From the NCBI RefSeq assembly GCF_037176765.1, contig NC_090023.1, positions 155,227,663 to 155,291,662 of the forward strand: a DNA stretch of 64,000 nucleotides. Direction: 5' to 3'. A model generated the notes under the pieces. The model was not told where the DNA came from, made no database searches, and worked only from the letters and a program-made list of their open reading frames with translations. The stretch is from Anolis sagrei (lineage: Eukaryota > Chordata > Lepidosauria > Squamata > Anolidae). The position numbers and the translations under genes were made by a program. Positions 1 to 10,736 of the stretch are shown in pieces. The first letter of the stretch is position 1, and each line of letters starts with the position of its first letter.

Positions 1-41
1 AAAGTCTTTGATGTTGCCTCTCTTTCAGCTGCTAACTTTGC
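1..41 (-). CDS. DYDC1: DYDC1, probable fourth coding exon (cut by window edge)
   Basis: On the minus strand a TTCCAG acceptor (complement of 42-47) is followed by an open phase-0 frame reading AKLAAEREATSKT before the window ends. The preceding coding exons are all multiples of three, so phase 0 fits. The stretch EREATSKTL resembles the human DYDC1 tail around EEATLDSGKTLAEIS as I remember it. The exon is short and cut, so the call depends on that similarity and on the splice site. Confidence 0.55.
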
Positions 42-332
42 CTGGAATTCAAAATTAATATTTAATACCATGGAAGGTATGCTTTTACATGATATACTTT
101 GCTGTACCAAGCCAACATGACATAGGTTCAAATCAATGCACAATCCATTTCCTACCAATGTTTTCATCATGGAGCTGAATGCCAGAATCTCTTATGGATA
201 TCCCATGAAGGTGAATGGACAATAGTAGTGGTTTTGTGTATCTCCCGTTCATTTTCTTCGGAACAAATCCACTTGACTTCAAGTCTCTATTTGGCCACAA
301 AGCTTATGAGGCAATTTTGAGCCAATGACTCA

Positions 333-474
333 GGCCCCTTCTACACTGCCTTATAAAATCCAGATTATCTGCTTTGAACTGCATTATATGACAGTGTAGA
401 CTCAGATAATCCAGTTCAAATCAGATAATGTCTGCTTTGATCATATGGATTATATGGTACACAAAAAAGGGGTC
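333..474. mobile_element. Palindromic MITE, PIF/Harbinger-like (family D)
   Basis: Terminal inverted repeats of the ggcccctt / aaggggtc type enclose inward-facing copies of a motif about AGATTATCTG and CAGATAATC. The flanks show a 3-bp TCA duplication (330-332 and 475-477). Several sister copies in this window have TAA or TCA flanks, matching the 3-bp T-N-A targets known for PIF/Harbinger elements. No coding capacity. Confidence 0.6.
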
Positions 475-674
475 TCAGTCTAACTTATCTTGCAGCATTG
501 TTTCAGACTTATGAGGTCCAGAGAAAGTGAGCTACAAATACAGGTTGCAGTGATAGGTGAGATACCTTCTATCAATGGGAGCTTTGCTTGGGAGTTGTTG
601 TTGACTAGGGATGGATGTAGAAATCTCTGTAGTTTAAATACAAATTGGATTTCCCAATAATGGTTGCAAAATAA

Positions 675-858
675 GGGTGCATCTACACAGTAAAATCAAT
701 ACAGTTTGACACTATTTTAACTGCCATGGCTCAGTGTTACGGAATCATGGGAGTTGTAGTTTTAGAAGGTGCCTCAGCAAACTATAAATCTCAAGATCCT
801 ATAGAATTGTGTTGTGGCAGCTAAAGTGGTGTTAAACTGCACTCATTCTACAGTGTCA
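675..858. mobile_element. Palindromic MITE (family E)
   Basis: Begins gggtgcatctacac after TAA. Its halves are complementary around CAGTTTGACAC and GTGTTAAACTG. Sister copies lie at 21452-21650 and 48235-48418. The right end is eroded. Confidence 0.5.
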
Positions 859-1620
859 ACATTGACACTGAAATACAACACCGCCTGCGCTCTGCGCGTG
901 CAGCATTTTTCCGAATGAAGCACGGAGTGTTTGAGGACCGGGACATCCTTAGGGATACCAAGGTGCTTGTTTACAAAGCTATTCTCCTCCCAACCCTGCT
1001 ATACACCTGCGAGACTTGGACTATCTACAGATGTCACATGCAACTCCTAGAACGATTCCATCAGCACTGCCTCTGAAAAATCCTGCAAATCTCTTGGGAA
1101 GACAAGTGGACAAATGTCAGCGTGCATGAAGAAGCAACGACCACCAGCATTGAAACGATGGTCCTCTGCCATCAACCCTGTTGGACCGACCATGTTGTCC
1201 GTATGCCTGACCACCGTCTCCCAAAGCAGTTGCTGTACTCCAAACTCAAGAATGGAAAACAAAATGTTGGTGGGCAGGAAAAGAGATTTAAAGATGGGCT
1301 CAAACCCAATCTTAAAAATCTGGCATAGACACTGAGAACTGGGAAGCCCTGGCCCTTGAGTGCTCCAGCTGGAGGTGAGCTGTAACCAGCAGTGCTGTAG
1401 AATTTGAAGAGGCATGAATGGAGGGCAAAAGAGAGAAATGTGCCAAGAGGAAGGCGCATCAAACTGGGACCACCTTCCACCTGAAAACCAATGCCCTCAC
1501 TGCGGGAGAACATGCAGATCAAGAATAGGGCTCCACAGTTACCTACGGACCCACCACCAATACACCGATCTTGGAAGACAATCCTACTTGGACAATTAGG
1601 GATTGCCTAAGTAAGTAAAT
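855..1620 (+). mobile_element. LINE 3' end, family with C-terminal C2H2 finger
   Basis: A decayed reverse-transcriptase C-terminus is readable in several frames: LYTCETWTIYRCHMQLLERF, then VRMPDHRLPKQLLYSKLKNG, then a C-terminal finger CPHCGRTCRSRIGLHSYLRTH (C-x2-C-x12-H-x4-H pattern). The copy ends in an (AAGT)n-like tail near 1606-1625. The copy has stops and frame changes. I have not assigned the clade. Another copy of the family, rearranged, is at 2528-3395. Confidence 0.75.
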
Positions 1621-1841
1621 AAGTAAATTGGAAAAAAATTCAAATAAAATGTTACATGCAATGAGAAAATCACGTGTAAGAAATTACATATATTTGAAAG
1701 TTTACCCCCAATTTAAAACATTTTAAAAAATAACAAAAAGTACAGGTTAGTGGAATAAGCTTAGAGGGCATTGAGGCAGACTCTCGGAAAAAAATGAGGT
1801 TGAGTCTCATACAATTAAAGGGACTGATGTGCTTCTCTTAC

Positions 1842-1937
1842 CTCCAATTCTGCCTGCCTTTTCTGCTCCAAGATAAGCTCCTCTGCTCTCTCTCTTTCTA
1901 ACCTCTCACGTTCTTCGCGGTCTCGTTCCATTTGTGC
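1842..1937 (-). CDS. DYDC1: DYDC1 coding exon 3
   Basis: The minus-strand exon is bounded by a CTACAG acceptor (complement of 1938-1943) and a GTAAG donor (complement of 837-841 of the second kilobase, that is 1837-1841). It is 96 bp, phase 0, encoding 32 residues from AQMERDREERERLERERAEE to a C-terminal QAELE. The sequence is almost all charged and heptad-compatible, continuing the long coiled coil that follows the DPY30 domain in DYDC1. Confidence 0.8.
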
Positions 1938-2151
1938 CTGTAGCCAAGTCATGCAAGTGTTGAAGACGCATTATCTGCAAGGCATTCTTACAAAGCTATG
2001 AGAACCTATTTTAAACAGTTTAAACAGCCGTCCAAAAAAATTGCAAGAAATTCAAAAATGAAATCTCCTGCAGCATGAAATTTCAGAATGTACTTTTCCA
2101 GTTTAAGATTCTGCCTTTTCATTCTGCTGCAACTATAGACTAGATTCAAGC

Positions 2152-2280
2152 CCCTTCTACGCTGCCTTATATCCCAGGATCTGATCCAGATTATCTGCTT
2201 ATCCCATATTGTCTGAGAGAGCAGACTCATATAATCCTGTTCAAAGCAGATAAAATGGGATCAGATCCTGGGATACAGAT
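2152..2280. mobile_element. Palindromic MITE (family D variant)
   Basis: The halves CCCAGGATCTGATCC and GGGATCAGATCCTGGG face one another across a core resembling the other family D copies. The same sub-family is seen at 54252-54478. Confidence 0.5.
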
Positions 2281-2527
2281 CAATGAAGATCCAGCTTAAG
2301 TCTCATCAAGATGGTTGTTTACTTTATATTTATTAGGGATCACCAGTGCATTAGTCCCTGCCATTAAGTTTCTGTGAAAGGGTGAGCCTCGATGGCTGAT
2401 TTCATTTGATTTTATGGGTAGAATCAGTGAGGAGAATCAGTTCATACTCCTTCTTCTGGATCACCAATACCTATCCCATCAAAGTTAGTCTTCCATTGAA
2501 TCTTCCTCTATGAAAATAATTTTAGTT

Positions 2528-3395
2528 TCAGTCTAATTTTTGTGACTGAATAACGATGAAGATAGAGAATAAAGTTGAGGCAATAACACATCCCTGTTTG
2601 ACACCTGATTCCACATTAAATGGGTTACTTTGGGAGCCACTGCTGTCCAGGACTATTGTGATCATGTCATCATGGAGGAGCCGCAGGATGTTCACAAATT
2701 CGTTTGGGAACCCATTTTTTTGGAGGATGGTCCAGAGAGCGCTGCGATTCACTGTTTCGAATGCCTTTGCAGGGTCAATGAATGCCATGTACAGAGGTTG
2801 ATTTTTCTTGGAGCTGTCGTGCAGTGAAGATCATGCCCACTGTTCCTCTGCAGGGGCGGAAGCCGTTCTGGGATTCTGGGAGGGTGTCTTCTGAGAGGGG
2901 GAGAAGGCGTTTTGCAAGGATTCTTGCGAGGATTTTCCCAGCAGAGGTTTGGAGGGAGATATCTCGATAGTTTCCGCAGTCTGTTCTTTCCCCTTTTTTG
3001 AAGAGGGTGATGATGGTGGCATCCTTGAAATCTGCTTGGATTTTCTCGGTCACCCACACTTTTTCTATGAGCCGGTGGAGTTGTTGTGTCAGCTCAGGTC
3101 CTCCCTCTTTAAAGATTTCAGCAGGGATCCCATCAGGTCCGTTGGCTTTGTTATTTTTTTGAAGAGGCACGAATGGAGGGTGAAAGGGAGAAACGTGCCA
3201 AAAGGAAGGTGCGTCAAGCCAACCCCGACCGGGACCTCCTTCCACCTGGAAACCAATGCCCTCACTGCGAAAGAAGATGCAGATCAAGAATAGGGCTCCA
3301 CAGCCACCTACAGACTCACAAGAATTCTGATCCTGGAAGACTATCCTACTCGGCCAACAAGGGATCGCCTAAGTAAGTAAGTAAGTAAGTGTGAC
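2528..3395. mobile_element. LINE copy with 5' inversion (twin priming)
   Basis: On the minus strand from about 3160 down to 2528 there is a reverse-transcriptase segment: NKANGPDGIPAEIFKEGGPE, FKKGERTDCGNYRDISL, then AFIDPAKAFETVNRSALW and SGVKQGCVIASTLFSIF. From about 3162 the orientation flips to plus: the finger-encoding 3' end (CPHCERRCRSRIGLHSHLQTH) and an (AAGT)n tail at 3371-3390. Inverted 5' part joined to a forward 3' part with tail is the usual result of twin priming during LINE integration. The frame is broken in places. Confidence 0.75.
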
Positions 3396-3590
3396 TGAAT
3401 ATACCCCTAAACTGTGCACTTCAATGCTGCTTTTACATTTGGCCAAAAAGGATTTTGGCATGTAAACTTGGACCAACCCAATGTCCCTCCTACTCAAATA
3501 TGAGGCAGTCCCTTATTTTCTCTGTTTCCCTCTTATTGTTCTGCATCTCATTGCATTATGTTGCATTTCTGACTTTTCTTCAGAGTTTAA

Positions 3591-3738
3591 GGCCCCTTAT
3601 ACACTGCCATATAAAATCCAGTTTATCTGCTTTGAACCAGATTATATGGCAGTTTAGACTCATATAATCCAGTTCAAATCAGATAATGTGGATGATCTGC
3701 TCTGTTAATATGGATTATATGGCAGTGTAGAAAGAGCC
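3591..3738. mobile_element. Palindromic MITE, PIF/Harbinger-like (family D)
   Basis: A complementary-halved element with flanking TAA on both sides (3588-3590 and 3739-3741). Confidence 0.65.
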
Positions 3739-3891
3739 TAAAAGAGTATTTTAAAGTATATAAAAATGTACAGTTATGATTCCGGAGACAAAAAGTAATA
3801 ACTTACCTCAAGTTCAATGTGATAGATGAGGAATCCAACATAAAGAACGGGAATAAGGATCCCAGATGTAGTGAACCTCATGTTTTCCTAC

Positions 3892-4014
3892 CTGTCTCTC
3901 TTCTTCAAGCTTCTGCTGAATCAACATTTCTTCTTCTTTCATTCTTTCTAACATCTCCACTTCTTTTTGGGCCTCCTCGCGTTCCCGCTCTAGTTCTTCT
4001 CTTTCCATTTTTCT
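3892..4014 (-). CDS. DYDC1: DYDC1 coding exon 2
   Basis: Minus-strand exon with a TTTTAG acceptor (complement of 4015-4020) and a GTAGG donor (complement of 3887-3891). It is 123 bp, phase 0, 41 residues starting RKMEREELERER and ending KLEEERQ. It encodes the first stretch of the coiled coil after the DPY30 domain. Its length and phase are the same as the matching DYDC2 exon (18463-18585), which supports a shared origin of the two genes. Confidence 0.85.
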
Positions 4015-4441
4015 CTAAAAATTTGATTTTTAAAGATCAGGAAAAGATAACATTTTATTCTTTGTTTGCATTGCTTTGAGTAGCATAAATATCAATACAG
4101 ACTTTTGAAATGTTTATTGCAGTTCTGCTATTTACTGAAATATTGGACACTTAAATATTACAGTTTTGCACATGTCTGCTCAGTAGAGGTGGAATTCCAT
4201 GCGACATATTCCCAAGCAAATAGTTATAGTATTAGAACTTTAATTGTGCATCTTTTGTCTACAAGACACAAGTAGGACAGGGTATAATAGAAGTTAGAAA
4301 AATCCAATGAAACCCAATATATAAAATAGCTTTACAGTATTGTATATGTAATTTATTTGTATGTGTTAGACGAGTCAAATATATCTGAAATTCAATTTTA
4401 GATATTGTTCCATTATCCAAGTGGAGGCCACTAGGAGGCAC

Positions 4442-5100
4442 TAGAGAGAAAAAGATAGTCCGTTTTACTGGGGGGGGGGGGTGAATGAAGGAAGCTATTT
4501 TCCTCTGGTTTCTTATTATTTTCCCTCCCCATTTCCCATTTTATAAACAAGGGTTGTTTCCATGACGGGGCATGTTTGGGGGGAATAACAGGAAAACAAG
4601 AAGAAATGGTTTTACTCCTTCAACCCACCCTCCACACTCCAGGACTATCTCTGGCACCCCCTAATGGCCTCCATCTGGATAATGGAACAGTACCCAATTA
4701 TATTTTTATTTATTATTATTATAAAAATTGCATTGTTTCCTTCTCTTCTTTCTAATTGTCTGAACAAATATAAATTGGGTGAAATGTGCTGGGATTTTCC
4801 AGCAAATAATAATTTCTCCCATTTTGAGACAGATACCAAAGTAAGCATTTAAAATATCATTAGTTCTCCAAAAGGAACTGCATATCTGGAGTTCAGCAAG
4901 AATGTTTACTTATTAACTTAACTCTTAAATTCTTCTACATTTTTTCCTGGCCAAAGCTGCTAAATTTTATCGCTTTTGAACCCTTCCTTTTTTATTCCAG
5001 AAAATTAATAACACTATATAATAAAAAAAATTAAAAATCCTCTTCCTGATTTAAAAGTGTTATTTCTTGTAATTCCGTGGTACTTACTTTAATAGTAGTT
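4442..5100. other. DYDC1 intron 1-2, no recognised feature
   Basis: AT-rich intronic sequence with a G run near 4470. I see no exon, and no repeat that I can name. Confidence 0.5.
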
Positions 5101-5163
5101 GTTATCCTCCAGAAACTTGATTTTTGTGGCTGCCACAAACTATGTTGAATTGTCGAAGGCTTT
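5095..5163. repeat. Split interspersed repeat, left half
   Basis: Matches 16680-16760 and 55850-55930 (shared words: tttttgtggctgcc and ttgaattgg). The Penelope-like insertion at 5163-5822 divides it; the right half resumes at 5823. Confidence 0.5.
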
Positions 5164-5822
5164 CATGGCCGGAATCACTGGGTTGTTGTAGGGTTTTTTT
5201 CGGGCTATATGGCCATGTTCTAGAGGCATTCTTTCCTGACGTTTTGCCTGCATCTATGGCAAGCATCCTCAGAGGTAGTGAGGTCTGTTGGAACTAGGAA
5301 AATGGGTTTATATATCTGTGGAAAGACCAGGATGGGGCAAAAGACTCTTGTCTGCTGGAGCTAGGTGTGAATGTTTCAACTGACCACCTTGATTAGCATT
5401 TGATAGCCTGGCAGTGCCTGGAGCAATCTTTTGTTGAGAGGTGATTAGATGTCCCTGGTTGTTTTCCCTCTGCTGTTTTGCTGTTTTAATTTTAGAGTTT
5501 TTTTAATACTGGTAGCCAGATTTTGTTCATCTTCATGGTTTCCTCCTTTCTGTTGAAATCGTCCACATACAGAGAAGCCATTGAAATCCACAAGCATGTG
5601 GACAATTTCAACAGAAAGGAGTCAGTTGAAACATTCACAACTAGCTCCAGCAGACAAGAGTCCTTTGTCCCACCCTGGTTTTTCCAGAGATATATGAACC
5701 CATTTTCCTAGTTCCAACAGACCTCACTACCTCTGAGGATGCTTGCCATAGATGCAGGTGAAACATCAGGAGAGAATGCCTCTAGAACATAGCCATATAG
5801 CCAGAAAAAACCTACAACAACC
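5163..5822. mobile_element. Penelope-like retroelement, inverted arrangement
   Basis: A broken fossil with two arms pointing away from a centre near 5567. Both outer ends carry the same terminal sequence (ggctttcatgg / its complement), and the centre codes for the Penelope-type signature EAIEIHKHVDNFNRK, typical of the GIY-YIG endonuclease region. A 13-bp target duplication CTATGTTGAATTG flanks it (5150-5162 and 5823-5835). Inverted partial copies are common in this family. It lacks most of the element. Confidence 0.75.
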
Positions 5823-6434
5823 CTATGTTGAATTGGTTGAGACTCTGTGAGATATTCATTGAAAAATTATAGCAAAATGTGCTGTAGGATGTCCCACAAA
5901 AATATCTTTTTTTGCAATTTAATACACCTTTCCCATGTTTTTATGGTAGAACCAATTAGGAAATGACATTTATAACCCAGGAACAAAAAATCGTGTTATA
6001 TTGTGTACTCACTCCAGAATTTCATGCACCTAGAATCTCCTCCACAAAGTAGAAAGCTGTCCTTACCCACGATTCTACCTGGACTTAAACCGAGTCAGTG
6101 CTCAGCTTCTAATGTACAAGCCTTTCAGTTTACTATTAGAAGTGCAATTTGGAACCTATATCAAACCCCTAAATTGAAAGTACACAACATGTCATTAGTG
6201 GCTCAAAAAATAGCAACTGTCTACAAGCATATTCACTAGTGATCTAATAAGGACAACACTAGACTACTTTCATAACAATAATATTCAATGCAATCCACAA
6301 ATTGGATGCTTGTAGTTCTCCAGATGGTGTTGGACTACAACTGCTGTCATCCTTAGGGATCATCGGCAAAGCAGAAAAGTGTTGTCAATTAGAGTCTGCC
6401 AGTATCTGGAGAACCACAAATTGTTAGCTCCTAA

Positions 6435-6609
6435 GGCCCCTTCCACACAGCTGTATAAAATCCACATTGAACTGGATTATATGGCAGTGTGGCAGTGGAT
6501 TATTGAACTGGATTATATGGCAGTGTGGACTCAGATAATCCAATTCAGAGCAGATAGTGTGGATTATCTGACTTGATAGTCTGGTTTATATCGCTGTGTG
6601 GAAGGGCCC
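6435..6609. mobile_element. Palindromic MITE (family D)
   Basis: TAA flanks (6432-6434, 6610-6612). Contains an internal short tandem duplication of TGGATTATATGGCAGTGTGG. It sits about 50 bp downstream of the DYDC1 exon 1 donor, inside the intron. Confidence 0.7.
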
Positions 6610-6660
6610 TAAGTAAGCTTTGAAGATCCTACCTATAGTTAATCCAGAAGCAGGTCTCAC

Positions 6661-6809
6661 CTGTAGTTCATCAATCATGTTCTTCTTATATTTGTAAATC
6701 CAGTGTGCCAGATACAGTATTGGGTCAATGGGACGACGTTCTGCCACTTCAGCAAGACCCTCTGATAAGCATTTGCCTAGGCATTTTTTGAGATATGCAG
6801 TCTCCATTT
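6661..6809 (-). CDS. DYDC1: DYDC1 first coding exon, DPY30 domain
   Basis: This exon holds the start codon (complement of 6805-6807), two bases after a CCAG acceptor, so the 5' UTR must begin in an upstream non-coding exon. The 49 residues [20 protein letters not shown] through KKNMIDELQ form the DPY30 helix-turn-helix dimerisation motif, with the [28 protein letters not shown] pattern of DYDC1/DYDC2. A consensus GTGAG donor follows (complement of 6656-6660). The family binds partners through this motif; mammalian DYDC1 is linked to sperm and acrosome formation. The gene is transcribed away from DYDC2; its coding exons are 147, 123 and 96 bp, all phase 0. It is assigned DYDC1 rather than DYDC2 because of the long charged coiled coil that follows. 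Confidence 0.88.
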
Positions 6810-7120
6810 CTGGTTCCCAAAGTATGCGTTCCGGAAATCAATGTTTGTGGATCTAAAACTAGAAAAGCATTTTGAGGCACAGATTTTCATTATCTCTCTC
6901 CCCCCCCCCCCCTTCTTACTTTCTTTTTACCTTTTCCCTTACTATAAGATTCTTGGAGGACATTTGTGGATCAAAAAGTTATCTAAATATAAACGAGTGA
7001 AAAATAAGGACACAGGGAGAGAAAGCACACTAAGCTAAGTCCCACTGCATTATTGCATTTGTCTAGAAAACTTGTATGCTCTGACAGGGACATTTTAACC
7101 ACTGGGTTAAAATACTCTAA

Positions 7121-7250
7121 CAGTGGTTCTCAACCTGTGGGTCCCCAGATGTTTTGGCCTTCAACTCTCAGAAATCCTAAAAGCTAGTAAACTGGCTGGG
7201 ATTTCTGGGAGCTGTAGGCCAAAGCACCTGGGGACCCACAGGTTGAGAAC
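7121..7250. mobile_element. hAT MITE (family A)
   Basis: Begins CAGTGGTTCTCAACCTGTGG and ends with the complement, slightly truncated. Near-palindromic. Sister copies at 17831, 36537, 38841, 47956 and 56380. Confidence 0.75.
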
Positions 7251-7500
7251 AGGTGAAAAAATACAAAATTTTGTGTATTCTGAGCAGTATCGTGTTGCTC
7301 TATGGAAATTCCCATTGAACAACAAGTCGCATGGCATTTGGATGCCTATTGTATATACAATGGGAAGCATGACTTGACACCCATGCTTTTGGATCCATTT
7401 GCACAATGGTTCTGGAGGGGGAACTCTGCCCTTGCTGGATTCTTGTGAATATGAGCATTGCCCAACATTGAAGACCATTGCATGTGATCATAATTCATCT

Positions 7501-7590
7501 CTGTTGCTGTTGTGTGCCTGACTTATGGTGACTTCAAGGCAAACCTATCATGATATAAATTGTTCAGAGAGCCTTCCCAGTCAGTTGTAA
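7501..7590 (-). mobile_element. tRNA-derived SINE fragment, MIR-like layout
   Basis: Contains the words acttatggtgac and caaggcaaacctatcatg also seen (complemented) at 19843-19905. Old and short. Confidence 0.45.
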
Positions 7591-7961
7591 GCATGAATTT
7601 TATACTTGTGTCTTGTGTTTAATCTCTGTTATGTGCATTTTAATAAGTATTTTACAGAAATATGTTTTAAATATGTATCTATGTAATTTGTCAGTTTTTC
7701 ATAAACAAACAGATATTAGGAAACACAAGGGGGGGGGGTGCCCACACAAAAACTTAAGAATTAAAACTCACCCAATACTTTTTTGTTTGAATGCTGTAAT
7801 TTTTGTAAGTCAGTTTTATTTTCACTTCAAATGAGGTGAAGCCAAAAAAGCTGTCATTCCTATTTGAATTAAGAAATGATAGGCTGCTTCTTGCTATGAG
7901 GACAGGAAAGCAGCAGGGCAACATGAGCTGAGTGAGCTGGGAAAGAGACTAAGAGAAAACA

Positions 7962-8056
7962 GAATTATGGGAAATGTAGTTTGGAAAGCCGAGGAGCCCT
8001 ATGGCAGAGAATTCAAAAGGTCCTGCCCTAAACTACATTTCCCAGAATTCTAGGAA
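7962..8056. mobile_element. hAT-like MITE fragment (family C)
   Basis: ATTATGGGAAATGTAGTTT at the left is complemented by AAACTACATTTCCCAGAAT at the right. Confidence 0.5.
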
Positions 8057-8159
8057 TCCCCACCCCAAGTCCTAGTAGCACCTTAGCATAACAAATTGTC
8101 ACTGCACATCGCACTTTTAACCCTACGTGCCTCCTGCCATTCAGCACTTTTAACCCTTG

Positions 8160-8416
8160 TACCCCAGTGCGCCGGCCGAACCAGTTTTTAATAATGTCCT
8201 GATGTACTGCTATTGTTGTTATTTTGCATATTGTTTGATTTGTTTAGTATTGCGGTGTTATGTTATTTTGCTTACTGTTTGATTTGCCTTGTTGTTGTGA
8301 TGTTATATTCTCTATTGTATTGTGTTTGAGGCTTCGGCCTGTGTAAGCCGCATCGAGTCCTCCGGGAGATGCTAGCGGGGTACAAATAAAGTTAATAATA
8401 ATAATAATAATAATAA
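8160..8416 (+). mobile_element. L2-type LINE 3' end with ATT/AAT tail
   Basis: Carries the recurrent 3' end: gtaagccgcatcgagtcc, then a short gap and tacaaataaagtt, running into (AAT)n at 8395-8416. The same end is at 34020-34118 and 50170-50285, the latter attached to L2 coding sequence. Confidence 0.65.
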
Positions 8417-8419
8417 GCA

Positions 8420-9230
8420 TCAGAAAGCCCCAAGCGGGATAGGGGAGAGATTGGTTCCTCATAGAAGTAGCCAGAGTTCCAAGAAATTGTTGAATTTGCA
8501 AAGAGGAGGACTAACTGATACAAGCAAATAAATTTCTGCTGGGCTGTAAAGAAATCCCTAAATTGAAGTTTTGTTGGTTAAAGACATTCAATGAAATAGC
8601 TGTTGTGGGGTTTTTTTAAAAAAAGTTTTTGTCATTTTTTAAAAAAAATCCAAAAAATCAGTAGATGCATGAATATTTTGGAAAGTTGGGGGGAATGATC
8701 CCCTGTTATCCTGTGCCATTGTATAGAAAATTCAAGGAGCCACCTCTTGTATTTTTTTAATTTTGTTTGTAATTTTTTTTGAAAATTTGCAAAAAAATCC
8801 ATAGATGGGTGAAACATTCTGAAACTCCATGGGCTAACAGTGGTAAATATGTTCTATAATCATAGCAAGTTTCATGCCAATGAGGCAGAAAGGGGCCTCT
8901 GAAGTTTCCCTACTTGCACAATTACTATAATGAAAAAGTGACAAAATTTTGTTACTCTCATTACAGTAATTAAATTTTTACTAACGATACTTTAGAAACC
9001 CTTTAGAAATGAAACATCAACACCCCCTAATTTTGTAATGAATTTTGAAACATTTTTTCATTGATCACACAGCATATATATATGGGTGTAGGTGTGTGTG
9101 TAAGCCAAAAGCCCCATAAAAACTCACTAAACACTCTTCCATTTATAAGACAGAGAAAATAAAGGCTTGTTGCATTATCTGAACATGTGTGTATAGAATT
9201 TCTACGATATTCATGTGTTTTAATTATGCT
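8420..9230. other. DYDC1 intron (5' side), no named feature
   Basis: Nothing recognised apart from poly-T and poly-A runs. Confidence 0.4.
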
Positions 9231-9245
9231 GTAACCTGTCTCAAT

Positions 9246-9491
9246 GGAGCCCCCGGTGATGCAGGACAGGTCACAGGTTCGAATCCGGGGAGAGGCGGAT
9301 GAGCTCCCTCTATCAGCTCCAGCTCCTTATGCGGGAACATGAGAGAACATGAGAGAAGCCTCCCACAAGGATGATAAAACATCAAATCATCCGGGCATCC
9401 CCTGGGCAACATCCTTGCAGACGGCCAATTCTCTCACACCAGAAACGACTTGCAGTTTCTCAAGTCGCTCCTGACACGACAAAAAAAAAAA
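9246..9491 (+). mobile_element. tRNA-derived SINE (family S)
   Basis: Pol III B box ggttcgaatccgggg at about 9275, body with cggatgagctccctctatc, and a 3' end cgctcctgacacgac followed by poly-A. The A-box region is partly lost. Confidence 0.8.
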
Positions 9492-9528
9492 CCTGCATCA
9501 AGCCACGAGGAGAGACAGGTAAGAAATA

Positions 9529-9551
9529 AAATAATAATAATAATAATAATA

Positions 9552-9590
<39 letters not shown>
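9529..9590. repeat. Microsatellite (AAT)n-(ATT)n
   Basis: An AAT run switches to its complement ATT, forming a perfect hairpin-capable microsatellite. An old MIR-like SINE remnant follows at 9592-9685. Confidence 0.9.
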
Positions 9591-9594
<4 letters not shown>

Positions 9595-9659
9595 CTGAGA
9601 GAAAATGCCCAAAGTTCCCCAGTGGGTTTCTATGCCTGAGATTCAAACACTAGCCTTCC

Positions 9660-10340
9660 AACCTTCAGATTATAACACAACATCATACAAGATGCTACAT
9701 TGGGATATTGGGATTAATTGGGCCCATGGCGATTTTACCTTACCAGAGATTGGTGTATGAAGCACCCCCCAGTCGGACTCTCTCAGCATCAATTCTAGTT
9801 CAAATGAGAAGCCACCCAACTGTCATCACTAAGAGAATCTACATATCATGATAGAAAAAAGTATTTATCAAAAGGCAAACTTACACTTGAACCCAAGGAT
9901 GTACCAAACTGTAATGTCTCTTTCTTCAGTATGGCTTCATCAACTGAGGATGCTCAGAGAAGCCGTTAGACCTGGAAGCTTCTGTTTGGTATCCTAGCAA
10001 CGGACCACTGCTTTATCTCTGATGATGCTACAACTCCCTCTTCTCCGTAGACAAGATGTTCCTCCTACCTTTACTTGGTTTGACTTTTAATGCTAATTGG
10101 CAAGATCAGTCTTCACAAGCGCTGGATCAAAATGTTTCTTACTGGGTAATGATAGTTTCCCAATTTACTAATCTTGGAAAGATACAAAGCAGATTAAAAA
10201 GGATGGAGATTTCGAAGTGATCAAATCAGAACGTGAGAAAGGATTGTGTGGCAATGATTATATGAGGAAGAGAGAAGAGTGTGGGTTACAATTTGAAAGA
10301 AAACCTGAAATGGGTGTATTATTTATATCTTTTTCGAGTT
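9660..10340. other. DYDC1 intron; possible alternative 5' exon
   Basis: On the minus strand the stretch about 10,060 to 9,890 ends in a consensus GTAAGT (complement of 9883-9888 region), preceded by GTTGCTAGGATACC at about 9990, a degenerate RFX-like pair. This could be a second DYDC1 first exon, but I have no transcript support. Confidence 0.2.
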
Positions 10341-10346
10341 AAATGG

Positions 10347-10547
10347 TTAAATAACTATTGTTGGAAATATCTTGAAGAGTATATCATCAATGTTTCTTCC
10401 CGAGTCTTTGTCCAGTGAGCTGCTTGAGTCCCCCAAAGGGGGCATTTCAGGCAGCAAATGGATGGGCTCCCGCTGCGTGCTAGGGAAGACCTTTGTCCAA
10501 CAGATTTTTGCCCTGGCCATGCCTTCTGCCAGAGTAGAGGAGAAATC
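10347..10547 (-). other. Candidate unassigned terminal exon
   Basis: Minus strand: an ATTCCAG acceptor (ending at 10548) leads into 66 sense codons and TAA. The peptide begins DFSSTLAEGMARAKICWTKV and ends DDILFKIFPTIVI. Its codon mix is unlike the surrounding AT-rich repeats. It lies between the palindromic promoter and the first DYDC1 coding exon. I do not recognise the family; it may be a nested gene, an alternative exon, or chance. Confidence 0.25.
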
Positions 10548-10736
10548 CTGGAATAATTTGAGATTGCTCAAGAGGTTAAAAGAGTTCATTTTGGTTTGCC
10601 TTCTATTTAATGTATTCCATGATATCAAAATAAAGCAATAAAATAAAGACACAGGGATAGGAACTAAGGGAGGTTCCATCATAAGTTCATAGTTAGAAAT
10701 AAGGGAGAAGTCAGGGTCTCTCTTGGCCCCATAGAG

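Noticed and set aside
9246-9491. tRNA genes suggested by A and B boxes
   Set aside because: All such boxes here belong to dispersed SINEs with long non-tRNA bodies and repeated copies.
9529-9590. AAT/ATT hairpins as CRISPR-like or regulatory structures
   Set aside because: They are LINE-tail microsatellites; several occur at L2 3' ends in the window.
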